From Nanoarchaeales archaeon (GTDB lineage: Archaea > Nanobdellota > Nanobdellia > Woesearchaeales > UBA583): 35,590 nt of DNA. The position numbers and the translations under genes are program-made. The DNA is taken from contig JABSQY010000011.1 of assembly GCA_013215525.1 (NCBI GenBank), positions 1-35,590 on the forward strand, read 5' to 3'. Of the stretch, positions 8,105 to 17,360 are shown piece after piece; positions within the stretch are counted from its first letter, which is position 1; every line of letters begins with the position of its first letter. The notes beneath the pieces are model-generated. The model was given only the letters and a program-made list of their open reading frames with translations, did not search any database and was not told where the DNA came from.

Positions 8105-10048
8105 ATGGAAACTTTCTTCGAAAAAATAAACTTCCCTTATGAAACCGTTCGAGCTGGTCAAGATAAATTTATTAAATATGTTTTTTTAACAATTAAAGAA
8201 CAAAAAAATTTAATGGTATCTGCGCCAACTGGTCTAGGTAAGACTGTGTCCGCACTTGCGCCTGCAATCGCCTATGCTCAAAAACATGAAAAAACTATTA
8301 TTTGTCTAACCTCACGTCAGACTCAAGCAAACCAAGTGATTAAAACTATTGCTGATATTAACCGAAAAGCAAAGTCACGTGGTAAGACTCGTCCTATTAG
8401 ATATATGGCATTCATTGGAAAACGTAATATGTGTGCTCACAAAGATAGAGATTTATATCCTGCATCTGATTTTAATGAATTTTGTAAAAAAACTCGTGAG
8501 ACTGGTAAATGTAAATTTTTTATTAATACTAAAAATGAAGATAATGCTGAACAAATTAAAGAAGTTATTGATGAGTCTACGCGTTCAGTTATGAATGTTG
8601 AAGGATTTGTAAATCTTGCTGGAGGTTGTAAGTTGTGTCCGTATGAAGTTGCAGGTAAGAAAGCGTTTAAAGCTGATGTTGTGATTTGCGATTATAATTA
8701 TTTATTTTCTGCAGGGATTCGTGAGAACTTTCTTGGAAAGATTGGACGTACGATTGATGAGTGTATTGTAATTGTTGATGAAGCTCACAATCTTCCTGAC
8801 AGAATCCGTTCTGCTCACAGTTATGGATTAACTACAGAATTACTTAAAAATGCGTTAAAAGAGTTACAGGCGTGTATTAAAGATGATAGTTATGATATAT
8901 ATATTAATAATATTCGTGGTGTGCTTCGTGATATTATGCTTGATAAGTTAGATTCTTCTACTACTGATTATTTGGTTTCAAAAGATGAATTTATTAAAAA
9001 TTTAACTTCACGATTTTTGAATACAAATATGCAAGATATTATTGATAAACTTGATGCTGCTGCAGCTCTTGTTAAAGAGGATAGAATTATTTCATTTGTT
9101 GAACGTGTTTCTCATTTTCTTGGAAGATGGTTTAAGGCTGATGAAGATAGTTATTTACGTATTTTAGAAAAGACTGTTAATAAAGGTGAGACTACACTTA
9201 GTTTACGTATTAAATGTATTGACCCTAGTACTATTTCTGGAGATATTTTAAATAAATCTTATTCAACTATTTTAATGTCTGGAACGCTTACGCCAATTAA
9301 GATGTATCGAGATATTTTAGGTGTTGCGAATTGCCGTACTCTTGAAGTTGAATCACCATTTTTATCTAAGAATCAGTTAACTATTGTTGATGATACTGTG
9401 ACATCGCGGTACGCTGAACGATCGGATGAAATGTTTAGTAAAATTGCTAAAAATATTGAAGATGCTTTGTTTGTTGCAAAAGATAAGAATACCATTGTGT
9501 TTTTTCCTAGTTATGATTTTTTAGATAAAATTGTATCTAAAATTAATCTTGTTGGTTTAAATAGGAAGGTTTTACGTGAACAACGTTATATGAATAAAGA
9601 AGATAAAGAAAAGTTTGTTGATAGTTTTAAGTCAACTGGAGCGTTTGATGATAAGGCTAAAGTATTGTTTGGGATTACTTCTGGAAGTTTTGCGGAAGGA
9701 TTAGATTTACCTGCTAAAGCGCTTGAGATGGTGCTTGTTGTTGGATTGCCGCTTGCAGTTCCTGATACTTTTACAAAAGCTGTAATCAAACATTTTGATA
9801 AGAAATTTGGGAAAGGACAAATGTATGGTTATATTTATCCTGCAATGAGTAAGATTATTCAGGCTGCTGGGCGTTGTATTCGTTCAGAACAAGATAAAGG
9901 TGTTGTTGTATTAATGGATAATAGGTTTATGAGTCCGTTGTATGCGCAGTGTTTTCCGTGGCAGAAGAGTATGTATGTTACAAAGGATTTGATGGGAGAT
10001 ATTGAAGGGTTCTTTGATTCCAATGATAAGGATTCTTTAGATATTTAA
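8105..10048 (+). CDS. XPD/Rad3-family Fe-S cluster DNA helicase
   Basis: APTGLGKT Walker A, VVDEAHNLPD (DEAH), cysteines MCAHKD...EFCKK..GKCKF...GGCKLCPYE, QAAGRCIRSEQDKG motif VI; start chosen at METFFEKINF. Confidence 0.95.
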   Translation: METFFEKINFPYETVRAGQDKFIKYVFLTIKEQKNLMVSAPTGLGKTVSALAPAIAYAQKHEKTIICLTSRQTQANQVIKTIADINRKAKSRGKTRPIRYMAFIGKRNMCAHKDRDLYPASDFNEFCKKTRETGKCKFFINTKNEDNAEQIKEVIDESTRSVMNVEGFVNLAGGCKLCPYEVAGKKAFKADVVICDYNYLFSAGIRENFLGKIGRTIDECIVIVDEAHNLPDRIRSAHSYGLTTELLKNALKELQACIKDDSYDIYINNIRGVLRDIMLDKLDSSTTDYLVSKDEFIKNLTSRFLNTNMQDIIDKLDAAAALVKEDRIISFVERVSHFLGRWFKADEDSYLRILEKTVNKGETTLSLRIKCIDPSTISGDILNKSYSTILMSGTLTPIKMYRDILGVANCRTLEVESPFLSKNQLTIVDDTVTSRYAERSDEMFSKIAKNIEDALFVAKDKNTIVFFPSYDFLDKIVSKINLVGLNRKVLREQRYMNKEDKEKFVDSFKSTGAFDDKAKVLFGITSGSFAEGLDLPAKALEMVLVVGLPLAVPDTFTKAVIKHFDKKFGKGQMYGYIYPAMSKIIQAAGRCIRSEQDKGVVVLMDNRFMSPLYAQCFPWQKSMYVTKDLMGDIEGFFDSNDKDSLDI

Positions 10049-10088
10049 TTTTTTATCTTGCTTTCACGATTTTCCATATTTTATCAAT

Positions 10089-10152
10089 AGCACTAAAATT
10101 AAGACACTAACCAATATAGCGATGCTATAATTGGGTGTCTGAATTTCAGCAC
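10089..10152. repeat. Hairpin element copy A (conserved stem-loop flanked by agcact direct repeats)
   Basis: aaattaagacac/gtgtctgaattt outer stem; ccaatatagc-gat-gctata(a)ttgg inner stem. Confidence 0.8.
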
Positions 10153-10235
10153 TCTTGAAAAAATCTGAAAAAGAATGTAGTCACTCTCAAGTTCGTTCGG
10201 GACACTGTAAACAAGATTTACAGAGTTTTGAATTG

Positions 10236-10260
10236 AAGCGAAAATTGGCTGTCACTTGTT
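10236..10260. repeat. Conserved 3' block of element A, matching 18293-18316
   Basis: aagcgaaaattggctgtcacttgt vs aagcgaaaagtggctgtcacgtgt. Confidence 0.75.
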
Positions 10261-10408
10261 TTTCTGATTTTACGTTTTTATTTTATCCGAACGTAGTGAG
10301 ATTATTTTTTGTGAAGCGGACTTTAATTTCCAGAGTGGAAATTTTATAATGTATATTTTACGAAGTAAAATTCTATTTTTTTATATTATTTATTATTTTT
10401 ATTATAAT

Positions 10409-11230
10409 TTAAATAAATAATAGTATACTTATTGATGCTATTATTATTGATGTTATTCCTAATCCAGGTAGGTTTGTTGTACTTGTTGTTGTACTTTGTG
10501 GAGTTATAGGTGTAGGTGTTTGTGTTGGGAATGTTATAATGTTTGCAAAGTTATCACAATTATTTACATCAAAGCAATGCGCGCCACTAAATGCTGTGTC
10601 GTTGTAGTATGTGTTTCCAATTCCTCCATAATCAAAGTTATTATTCCAGAATGGAAGACTATTATAAGTTATTTTGCTTATATTACCTAAATTATTATTA
10701 TATATTGTATTTGAAAATGGTCCTGCTGAACCTGCAGAAAAATATAAATTGTGTGTGTTGTTTGTAATATTATTTAATGTTATATTATTATTTAAACTTG
10801 ATGATAAACGAATCCCTATAAAATTATTAGTTAAATTATTTGATATAATATTATTACCATCTGAAGTTGTTACATCCATGGCATATACATTATCTGTTAT
10901 TTCATTATTTGATATATTATTAAAATCGGATGTTACCAACATTGCTTTTGAAAAATTAGAAACTACACAATTTTTGATTGTTGTAGAACTACTTGTTGTT
11001 GTAATTCCAAAACTTGTTCCAACTCCAATTATTGAATTTCCTTGACAGTCAAGTTCAACGTTTGCTCCATTTATACTTATGCAATGTCCACCTGCACTTG
11101 TAATTGGTCCAGTTAGTGTGTGTGTTCCTGTCGATAACACTGTACCGCAACTTGCAACCACAGCACTATATCCAACTGATAATGAAAAGAATATTATTAG
11201 AACAAATATAATTGAATATCTTTTAATCAT
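10409..11230 (-). CDS. Secreted, membrane-anchored right-handed beta-helix (NosD/CASH-like) protein
   Basis: N-terminal signal peptide; NNISNNEITDN / NNIISNNLTNNFIGIRL / NNITLNNITNNTHNLYF repeats; Thr/Pro-rich linker; C-terminal TM helix. Confidence 0.8.
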   Translation of the reverse strand: MIKRYSIIFVLIIFFSLSVGYSAVVASCGTVLSTGTHTLTGPITSAGGHCISINGANVELDCQGNSIIGVGTSFGITTTSSSTTIKNCVVSNFSKAMLVTSDFNNISNNEITDNVYAMDVTTSDGNNIISNNLTNNFIGIRLSSSLNNNITLNNITNNTHNLYFSAGSAGPFSNTIYNNNLGNISKITYNSLPFWNNNFDYGGIGNTYYNDTAFSGAHCFDVNNCDNFANIITFPTQTPTPITPQSTTTSTTNLPGLGITSIIIASISILLFI

Positions 11231-11483
11231 AATTTTTTATTCTGGTTTAAATTTATAAATTATTTTCATTATCTAATTGTAATGATTTTTAGTTTTTGCT
11301 TATTTCATTTATATACTAAATTTAAATTTAAATTCTTCCTTTTTAAATGATTTTTTACTTTTTTTAACTATTTTTCAGATACCTTTATAAAGAACCTTTT
11401 ACAAATATTTATTATTCATTTATAAACAAGTTCTTAAACGTGTGTTTTTGGCTTGTAGATAAAGAAAAATATTATATAAAAAA

Positions 11484-11759
11484 ATGGCCGATGTAATTGT
11501 AGCGTTTAGAGTAATGCCTGTTGATGGTGAAGTAGAGTATTCTGATTTAGAGAGTGCAGTTAAAAAAGTAGTTGAAGCATACGCAGAAGGTAAAGTTGAT
11601 ATTAGATCAATGGAATCTGAACCGGCAATGTTTGGAATGAGTAGTTGTATTTTTGAAATTCAATACGATGAAAACTTTGGTTGTGAAAATTTAGAAAACC
11701 AATTAGATGCATTAGAAGTTACTGGAACTGTTTCTGTAACTAAGATGGATAGAATGTAG
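11484..11759 (+). CDS. Translation elongation factor 1-beta (archaeal aEF-1B)
   Basis: VIVAFRVMPVDGEVEYSDLESAVKKVV...EPAMFGMSSCIFEIQYDE...LEVTGTVSVTKMDRM. Confidence 0.93.
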   Translation: MADVIVAFRVMPVDGEVEYSDLESAVKKVVEAYAEGKVDIRSMESEPAMFGMSSCIFEIQYDENFGCENLENQLDALEVTGTVSVTKMDRM

Positions 11760-11892
11760 TTATTTTAATAAATAATTATATACTAAAAAACAAATTAAAA
11801 AAAACAAATTAAAAAAAATGATACAGTCAAAAATTAAAAATTTTTTCGGTACAATTTTTTGATGTTTTTTTACAAATTAAAAAAATAAAAAA

Positions 11893-12507
11893 ATGGCATT
11901 AGCAAAAACAAAAATCGTGAATATTGTAATCTCTACTAGTTTAGATCACAAGATTCCTTTAGAAAGATTAATTATGGATTTACCTAATACAGAGTACAAT
12001 CCTGAACAGTTTCCTGGTTTAATCATGAAGATTCGTGAACCAAAGGCATCCTTTTTAATTTTCTCATCTGGGAAAGTTGTATGTACTGGAACTAAATCAT
12101 TAGATGAAGTTGAATTAGCTTTAGAAAAGTTAGTTGAGTATATGGCAAAAGTTGATATTACAATTACTATTAAACCTAAGGTTCGTGTAGAAAATGTTGT
12201 AGCATCATCTGATATCGATATGAAATTAGATTTAAATGAGTTAGCTATTAAGTTATCAAATGTTGAGTATGAACCTGAACAATTTCCAGGTTTAGTCTTT
12301 AAGATTCGTGATGAAACTAACGCTACATTTTTAATTTTCGGTAATGGAAAAATTGTTTGTACTGGAACTAAATCTGATAAAGATGTACATATTGCTATTA
12401 AGAATTTATTAGTGATTCTAAAGAGTGCAGGTATTAAGAATTATAAAACTAAAGAAGATTCTGAAATTGAAGAGAAAAAACTTCTAGAGAAGAAGAATAA
12501 GAAATAA
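11893..12507 (+). CDS. tbp: TATA-box-binding protein (TBP)
   Basis: Two-fold repeat: EYNPEQFPGLIMKIREPKASFLIFSSGKVVCTGTKS and EYEPEQFPGLVFKIRDETNATFLIFGNGKIVCTGTKS. Confidence 0.97.
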   Translation: MALAKTKIVNIVISTSLDHKIPLERLIMDLPNTEYNPEQFPGLIMKIREPKASFLIFSSGKVVCTGTKSLDEVELALEKLVEYMAKVDITITIKPKVRVENVVASSDIDMKLDLNELAIKLSNVEYEPEQFPGLVFKIRDETNATFLIFGNGKIVCTGTKSDKDVHIAIKNLLVILKSAGIKNYKTKEDSEIEEKKLLEKKNKK

Positions 12508-12686
12508 TTAGATTAATGTTTGCAATGGTGTTATTTTTTAACATCTTTTTTTAAAATCTGATTATAAAAATTATTATTATTATTTATTTCTAAATTGACT
12601 TATTATTGTGTTGTGTGAGTTTTATTATGTTTCTACTTATTTTGTTCTATTTTCTAATGATAAAGTATTTAAAGTAATAAATTCAT

Positions 12687-13427
12687 ATGTTACTTATGAA
12701 ATCAAGAATGGATAGTAGTTATTTAACTTTAAAAACACAAATTGGACCTGAATTAGCAATTACTGGTTTAGGATATACTGAATTTCCTTTATTGAGTTTT
12801 TTCCCACTCCCATCTAATTTAAGAGAACCTACTAGTTTACTTGGTAATGAAAAAATCAAAAATCAAATTATTAGATTTGTTTATTCATGTTTTGGTTTAA
12901 ATGCGAATAATTATGTTAATGGTGAAATTAGTTTAGATAAGTATACTTATGGAATAAAATCAATTCCGGAATTAATAGAAAAATATAACCCAGAAGGAGA
13001 ATATTCTAAAAAATTAATTAGTAAACTTAATTCTGGAACAATTAAGCTGGAGAATACTAAGTCTGTTAATGAAAAAATATCTCGTCTTAGGGAATTGGAA
13101 AAAACATTAAATTTATTTGATGGGAAAAATATACAAATTAATTCAATTAAACATAAAATTCGAGATTGTGGACATAGTGAATATTGTAGTTGTTGTGATA
13201 GTTATTTTGTGAAATTAACTGAAAAGGAAGTACTCCCATTAGTTGAATATGGATTAATGCCTGAATCTGAAATTAAAAATTCATTATCAGAAAATAAAAA
13301 TACTAGAGATAAAGTTATTCAATTAATTAAAAAAAATAAAAATAGTTCTGAATTTGTACGGGATGAAGCTAATTCTTTAAATGAATTTTTTATAATCTCT
13401 AATGAATTAACTAACTTATTTAATTAA
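12687..13427 (+). CDS. Hypothetical protein with Cys/His-rich motif CGHSEYCSCC
   Basis: 246-aa ORF; no family recognised. Confidence 0.65.
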   Translation: MLLMKSRMDSSYLTLKTQIGPELAITGLGYTEFPLLSFFPLPSNLREPTSLLGNEKIKNQIIRFVYSCFGLNANNYVNGEISLDKYTYGIKSIPELIEKYNPEGEYSKKLISKLNSGTIKLENTKSVNEKISRLRELEKTLNLFDGKNIQINSIKHKIRDCGHSEYCSCCDSYFVKLTEKEVLPLVEYGLMPESEIKNSLSENKNTRDKVIQLIKKNKNSSEFVRDEANSLNEFFIISNELTNLFN

Positions 13428-13438
13428 ATTAGTTAATT
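13405..13438. terminator. Inverted repeat at the convergent gene junction, candidate bidirectional terminator
   Basis: aattaactaa ... ttagttaatt (10-bp arms); second dyad aatatact...agtatatt at 13452-13478. Confidence 0.4.
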
Positions 13439-13479
13439 TAAGTACTTTTATAATATACTTATTTTGAATTAGTATATTT

Positions 13480-14532
13480 TTAATCTACACTATAACCTTC
13501 AGTGTATTGATTTACAAAAGAATCTGTTCTATTTTCTTCTAATGCTAAATATATATCTCTGAAATGATTAAGTTTAAATTCTAATATCTCTTGAAATACT
13601 GTTTTTGTTGAACCTTTAATTTTTGTTACTAAAGCTGGACACCCATAGTATGTAGTAGTATAATTATTAAAACCATGTTCCGAAAAATAATTTATAATTT
13701 CTTCAGTATTATTAGATAGTTCAGGATTTAAAGAAATTGTTTGTGTAGATTTATCATATATATTATTTACACCTATGATATCTTTATCTAATTTTAACTT
13801 ATGTTTATTTACATAACTCTCATATTCTTTCTCTCTAGCTGTCGAATGAACTGTGTGCTTACTTGCATCTTTTGCTAATTCTCGGATTGAATTTCTAATT
13901 ATTGTATCTAAATTATTTTTTGTTAAATTTGGTTGAGTTATTAAAGGATAAAATGTTCTTAATTCTGAATCTATAAACTGAGACATTAATGCAGGTTCTG
14001 CTTTATTTTTTCCAAATAGTCTATCCATCGAGTTTATTAATCTATAATTTAATTCAAGATCTGATAATTCTCCTATTGGTTTTGAACCTACATCTTCAAA
14101 TTGTTTATCCCAAGTATCGTATTGTTCTATTAATTCGTCTTCAAATGGTTCTTTTAGAAATAAGTATAAATCTTCTTTTTGTGTTGAACCTAAATTTGTA
14201 AGTTCTGTTACATTTGCTAACTTTGATATTAATTCTTGACGTTCTGAACTATTTTTTAAATTTTTTGATGTTTGTTCCCATAAATTTGTTAATAATTGAA
14301 TTGATGCGTTATGCATAAACATTCTATCTTTAGTTGTTGTTGAAGGTTTATTCTTTATTAAATTTTCTTTATGTGTTAATATTGAAAAACTTGATTCTTC
14401 TTTTTTTAATTTTTTTTCTAATAATTCTCTTGTTATATGTGTGTGTTTTTGTTTCTTAAAAGTTATATTTGATAGTTTTTTTAATAATTTAGAAAAAGGG
14501 CATTTATTTTGTGCTGGTTCAGGTACATTCAT
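13480..14532 (-). CDS. Hypothetical protein
   Basis: 350-aa ORF with coding-like composition; no family recognised. Confidence 0.65.
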   Translation of the reverse strand: MNVPEPAQNKCPFSKLLKKLSNITFKKQKHTHITRELLEKKLKKEESSFSILTHKENLIKNKPSTTTKDRMFMHNASIQLLTNLWEQTSKNLKNSSERQELISKLANVTELTNLGSTQKEDLYLFLKEPFEDELIEQYDTWDKQFEDVGSKPIGELSDLELNYRLINSMDRLFGKNKAEPALMSQFIDSELRTFYPLITQPNLTKNNLDTIIRNSIRELAKDASKHTVHSTAREKEYESYVNKHKLKLDKDIIGVNNIYDKSTQTISLNPELSNNTEEIINYFSEHGFNNYTTTYYGCPALVTKIKGSTKTVFQEILEFKLNHFRDIYLALEENRTDSFVNQYTEGYSVD

Positions 14533-14651
14533 AATTATTTTAAGTTTAATTTACTTATAAAACTATCTTATTGTTACAACTAGCAGTAAATAATATTGGG
14601 ATTGAATATCATTAGTTTTGATCGTAATATTTAATGTGTTTATCGTACGAA

Positions 14652-15194
14652 TTAAATTAAACTTTTAATTTCAATTACTTGATTTAATGGTTTATTTTCT
14701 ATATATGTTGATTTTAAAAATTGAGTATAAAAATCATTACCAAATTCTTTAGCACCTTCTAAACATATATCTAAATATTTTAGTTGAGCTTTACATTTAA
14801 AGTTAAATGTTCCATTATTCTTATTTGCACTAAATAAGTAACCACTTCCTATTATTTCATTTGATTCAAAATCATATATATTAGTTTCAATTAAGTTATA
14901 TTCTTTTTCCCTTAGTTTTAATTCTTCAAAGTGTGTGTTGTCCATTTGGAACATTACTCCATTTACAATAGAATCTTGTTTGGATATAGTTTGTACATCT
15001 AGCGCGCAATGTGGTACTCCCATTATTTCTTTTTCAACTTTTGTTTCTTTGAATCCAATTGGGTCCCAAAGGTTAAAGTTTCTTTCAAATCCTTTTATGT
15101 AACATGCTTTGATATGTGTTGCGTTACGTAATTTGCGTATCAATGAATTTGTGAATACTAAAGTTCCAAATCCAAATATGATTTTACTCTCCAT
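14652..15194 (-). CDS. Gamma-glutamylcyclotransferase-like (GGCT/AIG2) fold protein
   Basis: IIFGFGTLVFTNSL..., RNFNLWDPIGF, VMFQMDNTHFEELKLREKEYNLIE. Confidence 0.65.
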   Translation of the reverse strand: MESKIIFGFGTLVFTNSLIRKLRNATHIKACYIKGFERNFNLWDPIGFKETKVEKEIMGVPHCALDVQTISKQDSIVNGVMFQMDNTHFEELKLREKEYNLIETNIYDFESNEIIGSGYLFSANKNNGTFNFKCKAQLKYLDICLEGAKEFGNDFYTQFLKSTYIENKPLNQVIEIKSLI

Positions 15195-15280
15195 GTTCTA
15201 AATCTTCTAATTTTAGTTTAAGATTATATTTTTAATTATAGAGTAGTTAACTTTATAAATGTGTGAATTATATATATATT

Positions 15281-15727
15281 ATGTCAAAAAATTATGTTAC
15301 TATTATGGCGATAAATGAACCATTGTGTCAAAATGAACCAGAATTTAAATTTTTAGATGAAAAAATTTTAGGTTTACAAAAAATTTTAAATGATTCAAAA
15401 TTAGAAAAAGATACGAGAACAAATGCAATATTTAGGCAAACTAGAAATTATTATATTCAATGTTCAACTAAAGTTATTATAGATTATAATGAAAATAAAT
15501 ATTCACTTTCAAAAATTCTTAAAAGAGAATATGAAAATGAAGATATTTCTATAATTGGTTCAATAAAAGGATTTACTCATATACTAGTCCATTTATTATA
15601 CAAGAATGGTACTTTATCAATTGATCGAGAAGTTGAGAAATATAATCTAGGAATAAAAATTCATAAAACTATTAGAAATGGTTATCGATTACGCTCAAGA
15701 GCTACTAAAGAAAAATCAATTAATTAA
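15281..15727 (+). CDS. Hypothetical protein
   Basis: ORF; ATG at 15281 (MSKNYVTIMAINEP) preferred over the GTG at 15263. Confidence 0.6.
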   Translation: MSKNYVTIMAINEPLCQNEPEFKFLDEKILGLQKILNDSKLEKDTRTNAIFRQTRNYYIQCSTKVIIDYNENKYSLSKILKREYENEDISIIGSIKGFTHILVHLLYKNGTLSIDREVEKYNLGIKIHKTIRNGYRLRSRATKEKSIN

Positions 15728-15882
15728 ATTTTTATTTTATGGGAATTTATCTTTTTATTGAGTAAGTTTTATCAAAAGTTTAATTTTGTTCAATATAAAT
15801 GAATATTTATAAATTATACTTGTTTTATTTTTATTATATATACAAATGTATCAATACATTTTAAAAAACATATTCAATAAAA

Positions 15883-16293
15883 ATGAACAATTTAAATTTA
15901 GAATTAGATAAGATTAGGAATTCTTTTGGAGATTATTGTATTAATACTTGCAAGTCTAAGTGTTGTAAGTTTGGAAAACTTTTATTATTAAATAAGAAAG
16001 AAGTGAATTTATTTTCTCAAGATAATTCTGATTTTATTGAAAAGAGTACAAATGATGTTAATCACCATTATTTTAATTTTGAGAAAAATGGAGATAAGTG
16101 TAAATTTTTAGATAAGGAGGGGATGTGTAAAGTTTACAAAAATCCAAGTAAACCAAAAGTTTGTAATGATTTTCCTATTTTTAAGACTGGAGATTTTGTA
16201 CTTACAGCAGGCAGTTGTCCTGCTATTACTACAGGATTAGTTGATGATAAGCTAAAAGAATTATGTGAAAAACATAATTTGAAATTGATTTAA
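15883..16293 (+). CDS. YkgJ family cysteine cluster protein
   Basis: CINTCKSKCCKFG ... CKFLDKEGMCKVYKNPSKPKVCNDFP. Confidence 0.88.
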   Translation: MNNLNLELDKIRNSFGDYCINTCKSKCCKFGKLLLLNKKEVNLFSQDNSDFIEKSTNDVNHHYFNFEKNGDKCKFLDKEGMCKVYKNPSKPKVCNDFPIFKTGDFVLTAGSCPAITTGLVDDKLKELCEKHNLKLI

Positions 16294-16358
16294 TAAATAC
16301 TCATATTAGTAATTGGATAGTAGTTAATTATATAAAGTTTAAATATTATATACTTTTT

Positions 16359-16796
16359 ATGATTGAAGAATATGGATTAGAAGGTGTAATTACTTTTTTA
16401 AATGGAGAGATTAAAAAAATAACAGGAGAAGGAACATTAAAAAACTCAAGGTTATTTCTTGCACATATTGACTTGATAGATTCAAATAATGAAAAATCTC
16501 AAGAGAATATAATGGGAGCTCTTGTTAATACAGAAGTATTTTGTTATGGAACAGGAACAAATGAGAATTATTTAATTTTAGCCCATGAAGATTCTAATTC
16601 AGAATTACATTTAAGTTATTTAAGTAAAGATGGGCCTGAACTTTTTGGTCAGTATAAAGGTTTTTTTGATTTAGATGTTCTACCTAAAACTTATCAATTA
16701 AAACTTGATAAATTACAATATAGAGGACAATTTGTAAAAAATATACATGAAGTTTCTAATGTTGTTCCTATGACACTTACTATTTCTAAAAAATAG
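16359..16796 (+). CDS. Hypothetical protein
   Basis: 145-aa ORF. Confidence 0.6.
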   Translation: MIEEYGLEGVITFLNGEIKKITGEGTLKNSRLFLAHIDLIDSNNEKSQENIMGALVNTEVFCYGTGTNENYLILAHEDSNSELHLSYLSKDGPELFGQYKGFFDLDVLPKTYQLKLDKLQYRGQFVKNIHEVSNVVPMTLTISKK

Positions 16797-16816
16797 TTTA
16801 TATTATATTTTTTAGT

Positions 16817-17338
16817 TTGTTTTATAAAGCTGTGAATTCAGTATATGGTATGTTAAATATAAATATAAATCAAAAAAATGATGTGACAAATTATAAATAT
16901 GATAATCCATCAGTGTATTCTAATGAAGGATTTTCTGTCTGTGTTCCTTCAAGTAAAATAAAATTTTCAATTAATATGTCAGTTCATTCTCAAAATATTC
17001 CTCATGCTCCAAATAATTATATTGTGGTTAAGAGACCTCCTTTTTTAAATAAAGAAGATAACAGTAATTATAATGGGGATATTGATGACCAAGTACTAGT
17101 TAGATTTAAAGTTCATAATGATGGTGGTCTTGAAAGAATGTTTGAAAGAACACACGATTCAAATGGAAAAAAAATTATTGGAAAACAACTTCAAGGTCTA
17201 TGTGTTGAACTTCCTTTAGATAAAAATATGAACACGCTTAATGATATTTCAAATAATAATAAAGTTAGAGCTCCTCTTAAAGGTGTTATTGGTGGAACTG
17301 GAACTCCAATTAATTTACATTATAGACATTTAAATTAA
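16817..17338 (+). CDS. Hypothetical protein (start may be the ATG at 16850)
   Basis: 173-aa ORF, TTG start in the track. Confidence 0.55.
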   Translation: MFYKAVNSVYGMLNININQKNDVTNYKYDNPSVYSNEGFSVCVPSSKIKFSINMSVHSQNIPHAPNNYIVVKRPPFLNKEDNSNYNGDIDDQVLVRFKVHNDGGLERMFERTHDSNGKKIIGKQLQGLCVELPLDKNMNTLNDISNNNKVRAPLKGVIGGTGTPINLHYRHLN

Positions 17339-17360
17339 TTGTTTTTATTTTATTTTTATC

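Noticed and set aside
8349-8594. 81-aa ORF inside the XPD helicase
   Set aside because: Alternative frame of a strongly supported gene.
10155-10349. 64-aa plus-strand ORF inside the hairpin element region
   Set aside because: Runs through stems and loops of the element; composition not protein-like.
10496-11045. Plus-strand ORFs (64 and 123 aa) over the NosD-like gene
   Set aside because: Antisense to a gene with clear signal peptide, repeats and anchor.
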